From Symsagittifera roscoffensis (taxonomy: Eukaryota > Xenacoelomorpha > Acoela > Convolutidae): DNA of 64,000 nucleotides. Within the stretch, counting starts at the first letter, position 1, and every line of letters begins with the position of its first letter. Below are positions 19,931-30,262 of this stretch, piece after piece. The DNA lies in NCBI RefSeq assembly GCF_963678635.1, contig NC_087071.1, forward strand, positions 31,114,141-31,178,140. Direction: 5' to 3'. The notes under the pieces are model-generated. The model was given only the letters and a program-made list of their open reading frames with translations, made no database searches and had not been told where the DNA came from. The position numbers were made by a program, and so were the translations under genes.

Positions 19931-20943
19931 TGGATAGGATAGATCTGAAGAAGATAGTGGAGGAAGTAGTGGGTCTGGAGGAAATAACTGTGTCACAAGA
20001 CATTGACATAATCGATGATCACGACGATGAGTGGGTTGACGACTGGTCAAAACCCGAGGTAGAATTCGACGACGAGCAACAGCAGTCATACGAACAAGAC
20101 TTTACGAACCTGCGTGTCTTAGAGTGGCTGAATGAAACGACCTCGGATCCAGAGAATACCAGCGTCACGATTCAAGACGTGGATCGTGGAAGCATGAGAT
20201 ACATCAAGACCGAACGAGATGATCCTTCCTGGGCTGCCCAGGAAGGACGACTACTCATTCCAGCTTCTAACCTCGACTTGATACCCGGTATGCGATCGAC
20301 GGGGACGTCGATGGATATTTTTGTCCGGGGAGTGGGGGTAGGACTTACCCACACTGAAAACTTGATAATAAAAAAATTAAGAATAGCAACAGAAACAGGA
20401 GACTTGGAAGCAGAGACAGGCGAAGAACCTAAGAAACCTGACATAGGCAGGGTAATTGAGTCATATTTTAACTTACCAAATGAATATTCAAGTAACATAA
20501 TACTAACAGACAGTGATTTCATACTCACAAACAGAACATGTGTGATAGCAATCACAGCAGACATGAGTTTTAGGACAGCGTTAGCGGCAGATTTTAAGAG
20601 AGAATACAAAAACGTGGAATTCTTTTGGAAGCAAAGACCATGGATAGGGGGCGTAGCAGCCTTACCTCCGGCGGCGTCGCAGATACCGGGAAAATACTTA
20701 TGCTTCTTGGTGACGAGGGCGACGGAGAAGCAGCACGTGGACCCAGAGAACCTAGTCTTGTCCTTGACGAGGCTGAGGGACTTCCTTGTGGAAATGGACG
20801 TGAAGGAGCTCTCGCTTCCAGTGTACGATCCAAACAGAGGAAGACTGCATCCTCGGGAATTGTACGCGCTTGTACACGTGATATTCTCTGATACGAACAT
20901 ACAAGTATATTTACATAAGAAATATTACTTGAGTATAGGCTGA
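19880..20943 (+). pseudogene. Linker and macro-like (ADP-ribose-binding fold) domain at the end of block 1
   Basis: The coding frame becomes meaningful near 19885 ('RPRKKYNPYGDNFVVDRIDL') and ends with a TGA at 20941. After an acidic linker rich in DDEWVDD, residues encoded by about 20500-20940 resemble a divergent macro domain: a 'NIILTDSDFILTNRTCVIAI' strand-turn, 'ALAADFKREY', 'GGVAALPP' as a glycine loop, 'YLCFLVTRATEKQHVDPENL', 'LTRLRDFLVE', 'ELSLPVYDPNRGRLHPRELY' and a final 'IFSDTNIQVY'. Macro domains bind or hydrolyse ADP-ribose groups. The same domain is found in copy B1 (54209-54557), about 60% identical, so it is an element gene. It could be a separate product released by the protease. 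Identification is by pattern only. Confidence 0.6.
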
Positions 20944-21348
20944 GTGATGTGCGAGAGAGCGTTAGGCCAAAAACTAAGTTGTATGAAAGATGTGTTATGT
21001 TATGTTATGTTATGTTAGGTTATTATGTGTTAGGTTATTACGATCATGGATAAGTAGGGGTTAGTGACCATGAACAACTGAATGACGATCTTAGGAATAG
21101 ATCCAAAGTTTGGACTGTCCAATCTTAGGTCGAATTCCAAAATTTTAGAGAGCAATTGATTTTAATAAATTTTAGGATAAATATCTTTTTATCTGAACTG
21201 TTTTTAAGCAAATTTTAATGATATATGTTAAGGTGAAACTGACGAGTGTGATATTTGTGACTTCTTTTCTAGATCCTGATTGATCATTTAATTACTCACT
21301 TGAGTCAAAATCTTGGAATCAAAACCGAATCAAACTTGAAAGAATAGA
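20944..21348 (+). promoter_or_regulatory. Inter-ORF spacer with TATGT microsatellite and a conserved possible splice acceptor
   Basis: About 405 bp with no coding frame. A TATGT repeat occupies about 20993-21025. A pyrimidine-rich run ending in AG (CTTCTTTTCTAG, 21261-21272) is followed by ATCCTGATTGATCATTTA. In B1 the spacer between the macro domain and the second block also has CTATTTTCAG followed by ATTGATTTACC (minus strand, ending at 53925). Both lie before the first ATG of the second block, so that block may be translated from a spliced subgenomic RNA. The first ATG in A is at 21349. Confidence 0.45.
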
Positions 21349-23055
21349 ATGGATAACTTCAACTTGGATGAATTGATGAACCTGGCAGAGGCATACGTAG
21401 GACCGATGATAGATGCGATCTATCGTCGGCTGATCGATCGAGACTTCGCTCTGGAGGACCCAGAGGTATTCATGTTGCTGACCGCCCTGATCAACATCTT
21501 GGGGCACAACAACCGTGGGGACCGCCCCACGGAAGTCCTGTTGATGGCAGCATATGGAGAAAGGGGAGTACTAGACCGCCCAAACATGAGAGTGATGAGG
21601 TGGAGAAACGGGGCTCTCTCACGGAGTGACTTGGCGAATGAGCCTGGATTGGGAAGTTCTAGGACCTACCAACCAGGTGAGATGCCTATGCCCTCCAAAC
21701 CCAAACCTGGGTTGACGAGGATGCATCGGGAGATGAACAGCGAGGCGACCTCGTCTGGTTCACCACTGAGAGCAGCTGTGCCACCAAAAAGGGCGAAAGT
21801 AGCACAGAAAGTTCAGACGAACCAAACCATGCAAGATCTGGATGAGATGAACGAAGAACTGAAAAGTACGAAGAAGGAGCTGGACGAGATGACCAAAAGT
21901 ATGCTCCAGATGGAGGAAGATCGGGACATGTGGAGAAAGTTGTTTGAAGATTGCAACAAAAAGCAAGGTCAAGAAATTGAGCGCTTGAGGCAGGACTACA
22001 AAGAGCGATCGGAGCAGATGGCGTTGACAACGGCCGTGGAGAAAGTGATACCTGCAAGGGATATTCCTCGTGGGCAGTCCCCGATGGAGCTCTTGACGCC
22101 TCGAGAAATGAGTCAAACAACGGAGACACGACTCCCAGTAGAGACAAATCGAGTAACGATCCCGGATCCTAGTGACACCTTGGGTGACCCCGTCGTGGAA
22201 CAGACAGTGAGGAAGCTGATAGAGACAGCTGGACGACTGGTCGCTAACAAGAATGCGCCAGGTTCCGGGGTGACTGCACCCTATGGAACGATTGACGACA
22301 CGGGCAGAGTGCGACTCTCCCAGACCGTGATCAGACAGGGGATAAGTGACGTGACACCACTCATGGGGAGCTCGAGAATCCCAGAGAGGAAAGTACGGAA
22401 GATGCCAGCGAAGAAAGTGTCTCGCATAATAGACGTGCAAAAGAATAATCAATTGAATTCTAATTTCACGGTAGTTCCGGAGACAGATCCGAGGGCCTGC
22501 TTCAACCGAGCTACTTGGAGCCCGGCTGTAAACCTGCAGCAACCACCACTCGGGACATCTCATCTGATACTGGGAGACAGCTTGGTCAGAGTGCTGTCTA
22601 ATTTGAGGACCTCGTGGGTCACCACGGTGATGGCCTTTGGAGGAGCGACGATAGCCCAATTATATCGGATGGTGGAACTGATGAATCCAGGGAGGATTCC
22701 CAATGTGATGATTTTAGTTGGGATGAATGACATCTCCAGAGGTTCAGATGAGCATGAAGCAATATTGGAGTCAATGATGGTGTGTTTGTTTACGACCCTC
22801 TGGCAGAAATTCAATTGCGCGGTACTGACCGTTTGCACTGTGCCAATGAATACGAGAAGCCTGACAGCATCAGGAAGAAGGCACAACGAGGGAGTCGTCA
22901 GGTGGAATAACATCCTGAGGAACCTCGCAAGTCGAAACGCCGGAAGAATGATCCTCATGGACATCGAACATGAGTTGAGAGCTATGGATCAGGCCAGACT
23001 GACCACGGACGGCATTCACTTCGACAGTATCGAAGGACAAGCTTGGTTGAATTGA
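21349..23055 (+). pseudogene. Second block, part 1: N-terminal domain, coiled coil and first SGNH-hydrolase-like domain
   Basis: The 568-codon frame starts at a good ATG. Residues 1-120 form a helical N-terminal domain shared with B1 (53681-53265). About 155-225 is a coiled coil ('DLDEMNEELKSTKKELDEM'). About 405-568 is an SGNH/GDSL-like domain: block I 'LILGDSLVRVL' with Ser411, block III 'VGMND' with Asn460, and block V 'DGIHFD' with Asp554 and His557. Such domains are esterases or lipases; related ones occur in ORF1 proteins of some LINEs. The triad is complete here. A TGA at 23053 stops the frame, which then stays open in phase. B1 has the same domain at 52769-51861 (GTND and DGIHFD kept). 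The substrate is unknown. Confidence 0.65.
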
Positions 23056-24987
23056 GTGTTCCAAGAGCGGTTGGACGAGCTGGAGGCAGAACTCTTTGAC
23101 ACAGGAGTGCTGAAGGAAGAAGGAACAGTGAGTGACGCGGTGATTACCACCTTTGTGCCTCCTAGCCTGGAAACGCGCTTGGGTGCGTTCCCGGCCGTCA
23201 CGAACTACAGGCAACAAAGCTCCAGCGAACAAGGTCAACGGACCGACGTACAGGATCGATTGGGAGAGGCACCGATGAGGAGAACTATCCATCCTAGGAG
23301 AAGAATAGGACCTGTCAACCCAATCGAAGAGACAGCCGGCACGTCTAGATCAGACACTAGATCGGCGACGACAAGTAAAAGTCGAGAGGAGAGACGTCCG
23401 AGCAGAGGCTTGTTGATGTGATCAAGACCCATACCGTCTCCCTGGCATATATACAAAGACGAGCTAATGAAACTGGATCTCCAGAGAGTAAGCTTCATCG
23501 AAGATGCGAGGAGGATGCTGAATGGAGCGACGCTATCCGTCAGCAGATTGTACTCGATAACCGGCGTAGACTGGTTGATAGCCGCTAGCATAAATTTCAG
23601 CTCCACGACGGCCTTGAGATTTGCTGACTTGGAGGGACTGCCCTCTAACAACACGATGGGACCAGTGAATGCGAGACCGTTGCAAGATGTGAGACTGAAT
23701 CATGAGGAGGGGAATCGTGAAGAGAGACCAGAAAGATTCCTGACGACGAGAGCGCCGATTGGACAACACGTGAAGATATTCAGGCAGCTGACGACACCCC
23801 CTGGTCATGTGAAGGAAAGAATATACCCAAAACTAGTGAACCAAGATGGTGATGCCCAAAGATATGGCGGATTGACAGCGATAAAGAAAGATGAGACCAT
23901 CTTCGCCGCCTATGACAAAGCAGAGATGAGGAAGGCCAAGATTATGGTAGTAGCGAATTCAGAGTTCGTGTACACCTCCAAGTCTTTGTTTTGGCCGGAC
24001 GTCCTAATGTTGGCAGCGGTCGACCTGGACTTACTGCAATCGATATCTCTGGCTATAGGGGTGCAAAGGCAGACGGACATGAACCCAATTACGATTGTGT
24101 TTGCTGGCATCAATGACCATCTACACAGTAGAGGTTTTCTGAGCAGACTCAGAGATCCTACAACAGCAGAAAACGCTGTATGGCCAGCGATAAAAGATAT
24201 CCTTGAGTCGATGGGTGAAGTGGTGGACGCGACGAAGGAGGGGTCATTCAATAAAGTGACACTGAGAGTAGTATTCGCGTTGTCTCCGGGATATGCACAT
24301 CTCCCGGATGGACTGAAATTTGTGTATGCGATTGTGGCCTTACTTTCGGAAGGGAAATATGATGTGATCATACCAGCCCCGAATTGCATGATAGAGATGG
24401 AGAACCTGAGGCCACTAAAGGCTGAACTGCCTGCAGTGTGGTCAGATATCTCAAACGCGATGAGAGGATTCAAGGACCATGCGCTACACATGTTAGTGTT
24501 GGACGAGGTGCTGGGGTTGGAACTGTCCAATTTCAGTCGACAACTCAAACTGAAACCGGGAATAGACGACGACTTGTGGTTCCGAGCAATGGAAGTGGCA
24601 GGTGAAGACACAAGAAGGAAAAATTCACTAGAGACGAGAGCTCACTTAGAGGCAATGGTTCTGAGAACCAAGCCGGAAGCCAACCAGTGGCTACACCAGA
24701 ACCCTAGAGTAGCGGCATTGGGTGCAGATGCTTTTGAGCAAGGCCCCGTGATGATCACAAAGATACATACCTACTTGTTGAAGGAGGTGAACCTGGCGGA
24801 AAATGCTGGAGAAAAGACCGCTGAATTTGTGAACAGAATGTGTCAGTTTACTCTGGAAACCTTCTGGACCCGGGAAGTGAAGGGACAGCAGGGCTTTGAA
24901 AGGACAGACAGCATGCTGGAAGGGTTGGGAGCCGGATGGACCGCGTCCTTCTTGGCAAAAGTTATCCGAAAGTCTCGCACTACTTGA
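23056..24987 (+). pseudogene. Second block, part 2: linker and second SGNH-like domain
   Basis: The frame continues in phase after the TGA at 23053, is interrupted by another TGA at 23419, and runs to 24987. After an Arg/Ser/Glu-rich linker ('PMRRTIHPRRRIGPVNPIEE') comes a second domain, counting from codon 1 at 23467: 'IMVVANSEF' around Ser165 as a degenerate block I, 'VFAGINDHLHSRGFL' around Asn216 as block III, 'FALSPGYAHLPDGLKFVYAI', then 'VLDEVLGLELSNFSRQLKLK'. B1 has the same domain (51273-50701) with 'NDHLHTAG' and an 'ADDHPA' that could supply the Asp/His pair. In A that spot reads 'GIDDDLWFR', a deletion of about a dozen residues. The frame is lost at about 24965 by one extra base. 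Confidence 0.55.
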
Positions 24988-25742
24988 TAAAAGAATTCCT
25001 CCAAGCAGTAGTGGAAGTATCGATAGTGGAACTAATAGCCTTGTTCGTGACAATCGGAGCAGAAAGTTTCGTGAAAGGACCGGCGATACTGCTAACCGAT
25101 GGAATCCAGAACCTGCGGCTAGACGGACTTCTGACATTGATTGCAATTACCCACGGAAACTTGGGAGGACTGATGAAACTGGCACGTTGTCCCCAGCAGA
25201 TGAGAGAGAGAGTGAGGAACTTGGATATGAAGAAATCCACGGACTCGTGGAACAAGATAAGAGACCTGAGACACACTCTTATCCAGTATCTCTTACAACA
25301 AAATCGCTTTGGAACGGGAGAAGACGAGACGATTGAAAGAGAGGAAGATGTTAGACGACATGTTGGAGGCATGCCGCTGTTAACCGATCTGAGCTTGGCT
25401 ATGAGAACCGATCCCTTGGCGTTAATCAGAGGAGTCACGGAGTTCGTGACAGTGATTTATGGACCAGCAGTCACGTTTGCGTTCCCTGACGTTAAGGTGG
25501 AAGCATATAGGAGGTCGGTGCTGCACCTGAACCTCATATCGGCAGTGGACGGTAGTACACTGAACTGGTGTGAGCAGCACACATTGCGGGAGCTCATGAG
25601 TGAAATTCTGTTATTTGCGAAAATATCGGAGCCAGAGATGACAGTCATCAATTTTGACGATCACTTCCGTGATCGCATGGGAGAAGTAGAAATAGGACAC
25701 ATCGAAGTGTTTCCAATTTCTTTGGAATCTGAGACACTATGA
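24966..25742 (+). pseudogene. Second block, part 3: hydrophobic segment and unrecognised domain
   Basis: Coding resumes with 'SYPKVSHYLIKEFLQAVVEV' in the frame whose apparent ATG is at 24936. A hydrophobic stretch ('VELIALFVTIGAESFV') corresponds to a stronger one in B1 ('SINLLLALYLVYPRYLF', 50520-50173). It might be membrane-associated or a buried helix bundle. The 'GGMPLLTDLSLAMRTDPLAL' to 'VIYGPAVTFAFPDVKVEAYR' segment and 'DGSTLNWCEQ' are shared with B2 (43.5-43.2 kb) and B1 (50.0-49.5 kb). The frame ends at 25740 after 'FPISLESETL'; the homologous reading continues one base out of phase. I do not recognise the fold. Confidence 0.5.
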
Positions 25743-26290
25743 TAAAACGAATGGTGAAATAACCAGAGTGCCTCGTCTCACTGTAGCATATCACAAAGTG
25801 AGAGAAGAGACGAAGGACTGGGGCGATTACAAGAAGCTGCCGGAGGCAATCCCTGAATTCCCTCTGATAAGAAGGATGTTGCTCGGAGCAGTCTCCGTGG
25901 TACAGACTCCTAGATTGGGAGCATTCGAAGCCAATGAAAGGAGAGTAGGGAATTTCGTGGGAACGATGGATCCATACTTTGTAGGGAGAAATGCCGCCGT
26001 GTTACAGTACACACGATTTGCATACACAGATCAAGCGACAAGAAGGCGAATAAGCAACGCCGCGACTCCCAAGCCTGGAAGATTTGATGAGGAATGGAAG
26101 GGATTAGGCTTAGCTCCGATGAGGATGAGAGGCAGGACCGAATTGCCTGAAGCCTCATTAATCCTGACTAGTGTGAAAAAGGAGATGAAAGTGGGAGGAA
26201 TATTGCAGACGAGAACTTTCCTAGCACCCTTCGGCTGCGAAGAAATCAAAGTGGTCCATGGAGAAGAGGAAGATTATCGGCCGGTACATT
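25743..26290 (+). pseudogene. Second block, part 4: unrecognised conserved domain
   Basis: From about 25745 the frame gives 'RVPRLTVAYHKVREETKDW' and 'LPEAIPEFPLIRRMLLGAVS', matching 'LPATVPEFPTVRGMTLGMNS' in B2 (minus, about 43000). 'MDPYFVGRNAAVLQYTRF' matches 'WDPLFIGYTAAVYFHTCD'. The homologous frame is lost at about 26285, although an unrelated open frame runs on to 26583. No known family is recognised. Confidence 0.5.
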
Positions 26291-27230
26291 GCTCATACCG
26301 AGATTCCAGGAAGAAGCCGACAATGACGAACAAGGTCCATCGAGCTCGAACAAGGATAAGTCAGAAGGAGATGACGGACAGGGTGGAAGCCGTCAAACCG
26401 AAGAACCCATGCAACAAGATCAAGCTGGTGGGGAAGACGACAGGGCATCGACAGGCGGAAAATCCAGCCTGGATTTCAATATCTTCAGTGATCTTGAGAA
26501 TAATGCAGACACGTTGGAAACGACTGAGCCAGCGGATGAAGGCATCTCGACACTGGAGCCTGCGTCAGCCTTCATGGAAATGAAACGGAATTTGCCAGAG
26601 AGCAGCTCTCCTGGCAATTCAAGAAATAACGACCAAAGAATCCTCATGGAATCACCTCGGAGGAGAAGAATAGAGGCCTCAGCCAGAGTACCTTTCTTGG
26701 GAACGCTGCCCGAAGAAGAATGGGAAGTACATCACCGAGACCACGAGAGTAGGACGGGATGCAAACTGGACAGAGTGGCGTTTATGGAAGAGGTCTGGAC
26801 CGTAGTTCAAAGCTATGGGACCCAGTCCATTCTGAAAACGGGTCTCAACCAACCCTTGATGAGAGAAGTACTTGACAAGCTTGATGATTGTGAAGGGAGA
26901 CTGAGTGAGTTGTTGATCGACTCGGCCACTGATGAAATTGAAGCGAATTCTCCCATCAAGATGACACCGCAGGATGATAAAGGAGAGGTGGTGTATCTGT
27001 CAAGAACCAGGAGAGGGACGATGCGATCAAAATTGGTGATTGATAAAATCAATGCAATGAAAATGAAGTTAGGCAGCAGAGTGATGCCGAGGAGAGTCGG
27101 GAAGACGAAGGTGGATTCAGAAATATCGATGAAATCTGGTAATTCAGCGAAAAGGAAACGAGTTGAGGAGGTCATGGACTTGGGGCAAGGTGATTATCAA
27201 CTGTCTGGCACAGATAAAAATGTTAACTGA
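26289..27230 (+). pseudogene. Second block, part 5: acidic linker and conserved helical domain
   Basis: It starts in a disordered acidic Ser/Gln/Gly-rich stretch ('EGDDGQGGSRQTEEPMQQD'). A conserved piece 'PFLGTLPEEEWEVHHRDHES' followed by 'FMEEVWTVVQSYGTQSILKT' matches 'MLLGTLDAKAWREFFSEFNQ' and 'KFKEELWNTVVKLGEPVLM' of B2 (42428-41487). That match confirms this frame over overlapping alternatives. A Lys/Arg-rich end ('AKRKRVEEV') could serve as a nuclear or nucleic-acid-binding tail. The frame is lost near 27215. Confidence 0.5.
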
Positions 27231-28180
27231 TATAGCGATGGTGCCACCCATTCTCATGGCGGGGATAACGTACACAGGTTATAAATCCAAAAGGAGTGAC
27301 CGCACTCTGACTGGAGCAACCTTAGAAATAGAAATACTCAGCCAATGTGGAGAGAGCAAAATGAAAGACTTCAAGCCATCTTCCATGAATCATGGAAAGG
27401 GAAGTGTCGCAGGACAACTAATACCAGTGGAATATAACCGACTAACAGTGTCGGAGACTGTGTCGATAGATGAACCCATCGGTGGATACATGGAGATGTT
27501 AGAATACCGAAACTCGGCTAGAGGGTATGTGATGGCCCTGGAAGACGAAAAAGCCATGGAGGGTTATCTGGAAACGATGTTGCAAGGCACCACCCTCAAG
27601 CAGAAGGCGTACGGGACTTTAGCGTCGTCTGACATACAGGCAGAAACGATAGAGCAGTTGGTGAGCCTTCCATGGAAAGCAGTAGTATTAAGGTATTTCG
27701 AAGAAGAAATGAGGACTACGCCAAAAATACATGCTCTCGTGGCAGTACCTTACGTAAGAACAGAGTTGCAACTCAGGTTCGCCTGGTGCATGATGGGACT
27801 GACTCGCGAAGAATATGATTCAGAAGAAAGGAAGAGATCAAAAGAGGAGAAGGTTTTCCTTATGACGAACCTGAGGGATCTGATAGTCCAGGAGGGAGCA
27901 GCAGTAGCGTGTGCGAAGCGGAGAGACGCTCTCTGTTTCATTCGATTCCTGATAGAGCAGATTTCAGTACCTGCATTAAACACCTGTGTTAAAATGTTGA
28001 AGGAAGGCGAAGAGCGAACGAAAGCCTTATTCTTGCTAGCACTGCTGGATATGCAGCAAAGTAAACCGATGAGGGTGAACATGAAAGAACCCGAGGAATT
28101 GGAACCCATGAAAAAGATAGACGAAATCAGGAGATTCTCAAACAAGGAGCTGAGACTCACTTTGAATCTATGGGAGCATT
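27215..28180 (+). pseudogene. Second block, part 6: unrecognised helical domain
   Basis: The frame whose first ATG is at 27163 becomes homologous from about 27235 on. 'VVLRYFEEEMRTTPKIHALV' with 'RTELQLRFAWCMMGLTREEY' matches 'LLQDYFEEAMRTPSSALPLM' and 'RTAGQLMFAWSLVGIELEAL' of B2 (41461-41177). 'RRDALCFIRFLIEQISVPAL' matches 'RKDATCFLRWIMSVMTDST' of B2 (41183-40704) and B3 (43694-43800). The domain is all-helical in appearance. The frame shifts at about 28175 after 'LTLNLWEHCRN'. Confidence 0.5.
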
Positions 28181-29867
28181 GCCGAAATCCAGTGAATACT
28201 GTGTACCGATCAAGAAGAAATCGTATGGCTATGTATCCGGGATCATAGGGATCGCGTACAACCCTTTCCTGAGTGAAGACATACGCGATTGCTTCTTCGA
28301 TTATGAGCAGGCGGTGTTGCTAAGATTCTGGACGTCCAGAATTGTAACGATTAAAAGCGTTAACAATCCACAGGCCAAATTGGGACTGGTCTTGGAAGAA
28401 GAGGTGACTGCACCTTCAGTACCAAAATCTGATAAAAGAGTGGAGTTTGGGTTGGGATTCTCAGATGAATTACTGAGGACGAGCTTGATGGCAGTGTGGG
28501 AATTGATGAGGCCATCATGGTGTCCTAGTCCCAACGCTGACTCGATATTGCGAGCGACACAAGACGTGCAGAGGGAACTGAATGCAGACTGTAACCTGCG
28601 TGACCTCAACATCATATATAATGTGATGATAACGGCCTCTAAGAGCAACGGAGAAGATAAAGTGGAGTTGCCTGGCTGGGGACCAGAAGACTGGGTTAAA
28701 CCTGGTGGCTGTCTGGCGGAAGTCTGTGGACTGGAGGGTCACGTTTGTGGAAATATGGACTGTGTGAAAACCCTGGAGAAACAACACAAGCAATTGACGG
28801 TATTGTTTGGAAACGTAGTGATGAAAGCGAGAACAGAAACGGAACTGATAGCAGATTGCCATGGAGGAACCGATGTGAATCTAGTGACTGCACTAGGATT
28901 CTACAGCATGTTTGGTTCTTTAGAGTCACTATTGAATCTAGAACAGAAACATGAGATGGTCACAGCCATCAGTGTAGAAGTATTCCCAGGAGTTCTGCAG
29001 ACTGAGCAGAAATACATAGGAAAATGGAGGGAAGCAATCGAGACGGAAATGAACATTAGACACAGTGAGACTTATTGTAGACCATCAGGAGCACGATATT
29101 TGGTGGGTTCAACATTGGCTCCAATGTGCAAGAGCAGATACCCTGTACATTTCGTAGCTGTGGACGTGAAGAGTACGAGAACGATTGTGGATCAAGTATT
29201 CTCAGTGCCGAAGTGTGTGAGACTGGCGAGAATGTCCGAGAAGTCATACGAGTTGCTATGTAAGGTGTTCTCAGCAGTTCCAGAGAGACCCAAAGAAGAA
29301 TTGGAGTCAATATTAGGAAAGAAGTTCATGGGATACGTGAGCGGGAACTTCAGTGACTTCGAGAGACAGAAACAGAGAGGATCAACTGTCACAGATTACA
29401 ATGCAGTAGATGAGAATGATGAAGTCCACCGAGTGATGATGGAAGTAGAACCATTGTTGGAAGCTTCGGGAAAACGTAATTGGAGGAGCATCATGTTGAC
29501 GCATGACGAGTTTCCTATCCACTGCTTGCTGCAGACCTGGTGGTATCCCAAGCGTAGTAATCTGATGTTGATCTGGCACTCTGGAGAGCTGCTCTCCATG
29601 GGTTTACCAGATTCATCACAGCCCATAACAATAGTGATAGTGGGAGTTATGATGGCGATACGATGGCTGGAAGCTCATGTGAGAGAAAATAACAGACAGG
29701 AGGCACCGACAAGAGAACAGTTGCGGAAGTTAGATTGTCTAAAAGATTTAGATCTTTTTGAGACAATGTGCAAAATTCTAAACATTCCGATGGAAGTGAA
29801 GAAGATATGGGCAAGAAAACGATTGATGCCATGGTTCAGAGCTAACATGACTGCATGTTTGTACTAG
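28170..29867 (+). pseudogene. Second block, part 7: large C-terminal module with a Cys cluster
   Basis: An intact 565-codon stretch, the best preserved part of the block. 'VSGIIGIAYNPFLSEDIRDC' opens it; B2 and B3 have a matching '(V)MGIAYNPFLDSEAG'-type segment. A Cys/His cluster is encoded at 28710-28763 (C-x4-C-x4-H-x-C-x4-C). B2 has C-x4-C-x6-C-x4-C at the same place and B1 keeps three of the four Cys. Later conserved blocks are 'VTAISVEVFPGVLQTEQKYI', 'VFSVPKCVRLARMSEKS', 'EPLLEASGKRNWRSIMLTHD' and 'RWLEAHVREN'. No signal peptide, no membrane segment and no known fold is seen. Conservation across four copies suggests a structural or nucleic-acid-binding role. Confidence 0.6.
28710..28763 (+). 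other. Conserved Cys cluster (possible zinc site) in the second block
   Basis: Cys codons at 28710, 28725, 28746 and 28761, with a His at 28740, give C-x4-C-x6-C-x4-C. The same four-Cys spacing is read on the minus strand in B2 (40352-40299). B1 (about 49250-49187) has Trp-shifted spacing with the second Cys lost, and B3 lacks the region through a deletion. Confidence 0.55.
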
Positions 29868-30262
29868 TATGCGAAAAGCATATGTCGAAGCACGGCAGGG
29901 TGTACAGTGAATATCACCTGGACATTGGAGCAGGAGCTTTCAAGCAAACTCCAGTGACTCATCGGAATGCAGTGACCACCGCTGTGAAAAGAATTTCCAG
30001 GACGAGTGAACGTAGTGGAAAGGAGAAAGCAGAGATGCTGAAAGAAGATTTGGAGAGAAACGTGACGTTGTGTCTCCACAACAGCTTCTGCAGGAACAGA
30101 GAATCTAACGTGGATCCGCTACCTTGCTGCAAACAGAGGGTAGAAGAGCAGAAGTGTTGGAGGACGGCTTCCAGCAGCGTCAGGATAGCTAACGACGTGT
30201 TACAAGATACGGAGACTGAGAGTGCAGAGTCAGTATCACAGGAGGAAGAAATGGAGCATTGA
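29855..30262 (+). pseudogene. Second block, part 8: C-terminal end
   Basis: After a frameshift at about 29862 the end of the protein reads 'EKHMSKHGRVYSEYHLD', 'THRNAVTTAVKRI' and 'KEDLERNVTLCLHNSFCRNR', matching 'THRNAITTGWKRV' and 'EEDLAKNVSLSLLNAFCVNR' of B1 (48030-47737) and the end of B3. It closes with an acidic tail 'ESVSQEEEMEH' and a TGA at 30260. Most of it (from 29951) is repeated at 32497-32808 by the tandem duplication. Confidence 0.55.

Noticed and set aside
20172-20900. Long minus-strand frame of 242 codons opposite the macro domain
   Set aside because: It is a shadow of the plus-strand frame, which alone has homology to the B1 domain.
20993-21025. TATGT repeat as telomere-like sequence
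   Set aside because: The unit does not match any telomeric repeat I know and is only about six units long.
15323-23421. Five in-frame stops (four of them TGA) as sign of stop-codon reassignment or readthrough
   Set aside because: TGG is used for Trp throughout, TAG and frameshifts occur as well, and the stops are at unrelated places, as expected for mutational decay of a dead copy.
21349-30262. Second block read as a classical retroviral envelope gene
   Set aside because: There is no signal peptide, no clear fusion peptide or membrane anchor near the C-terminus, and the recognisable domains are SGNH-like hydrolases and a coiled coil.
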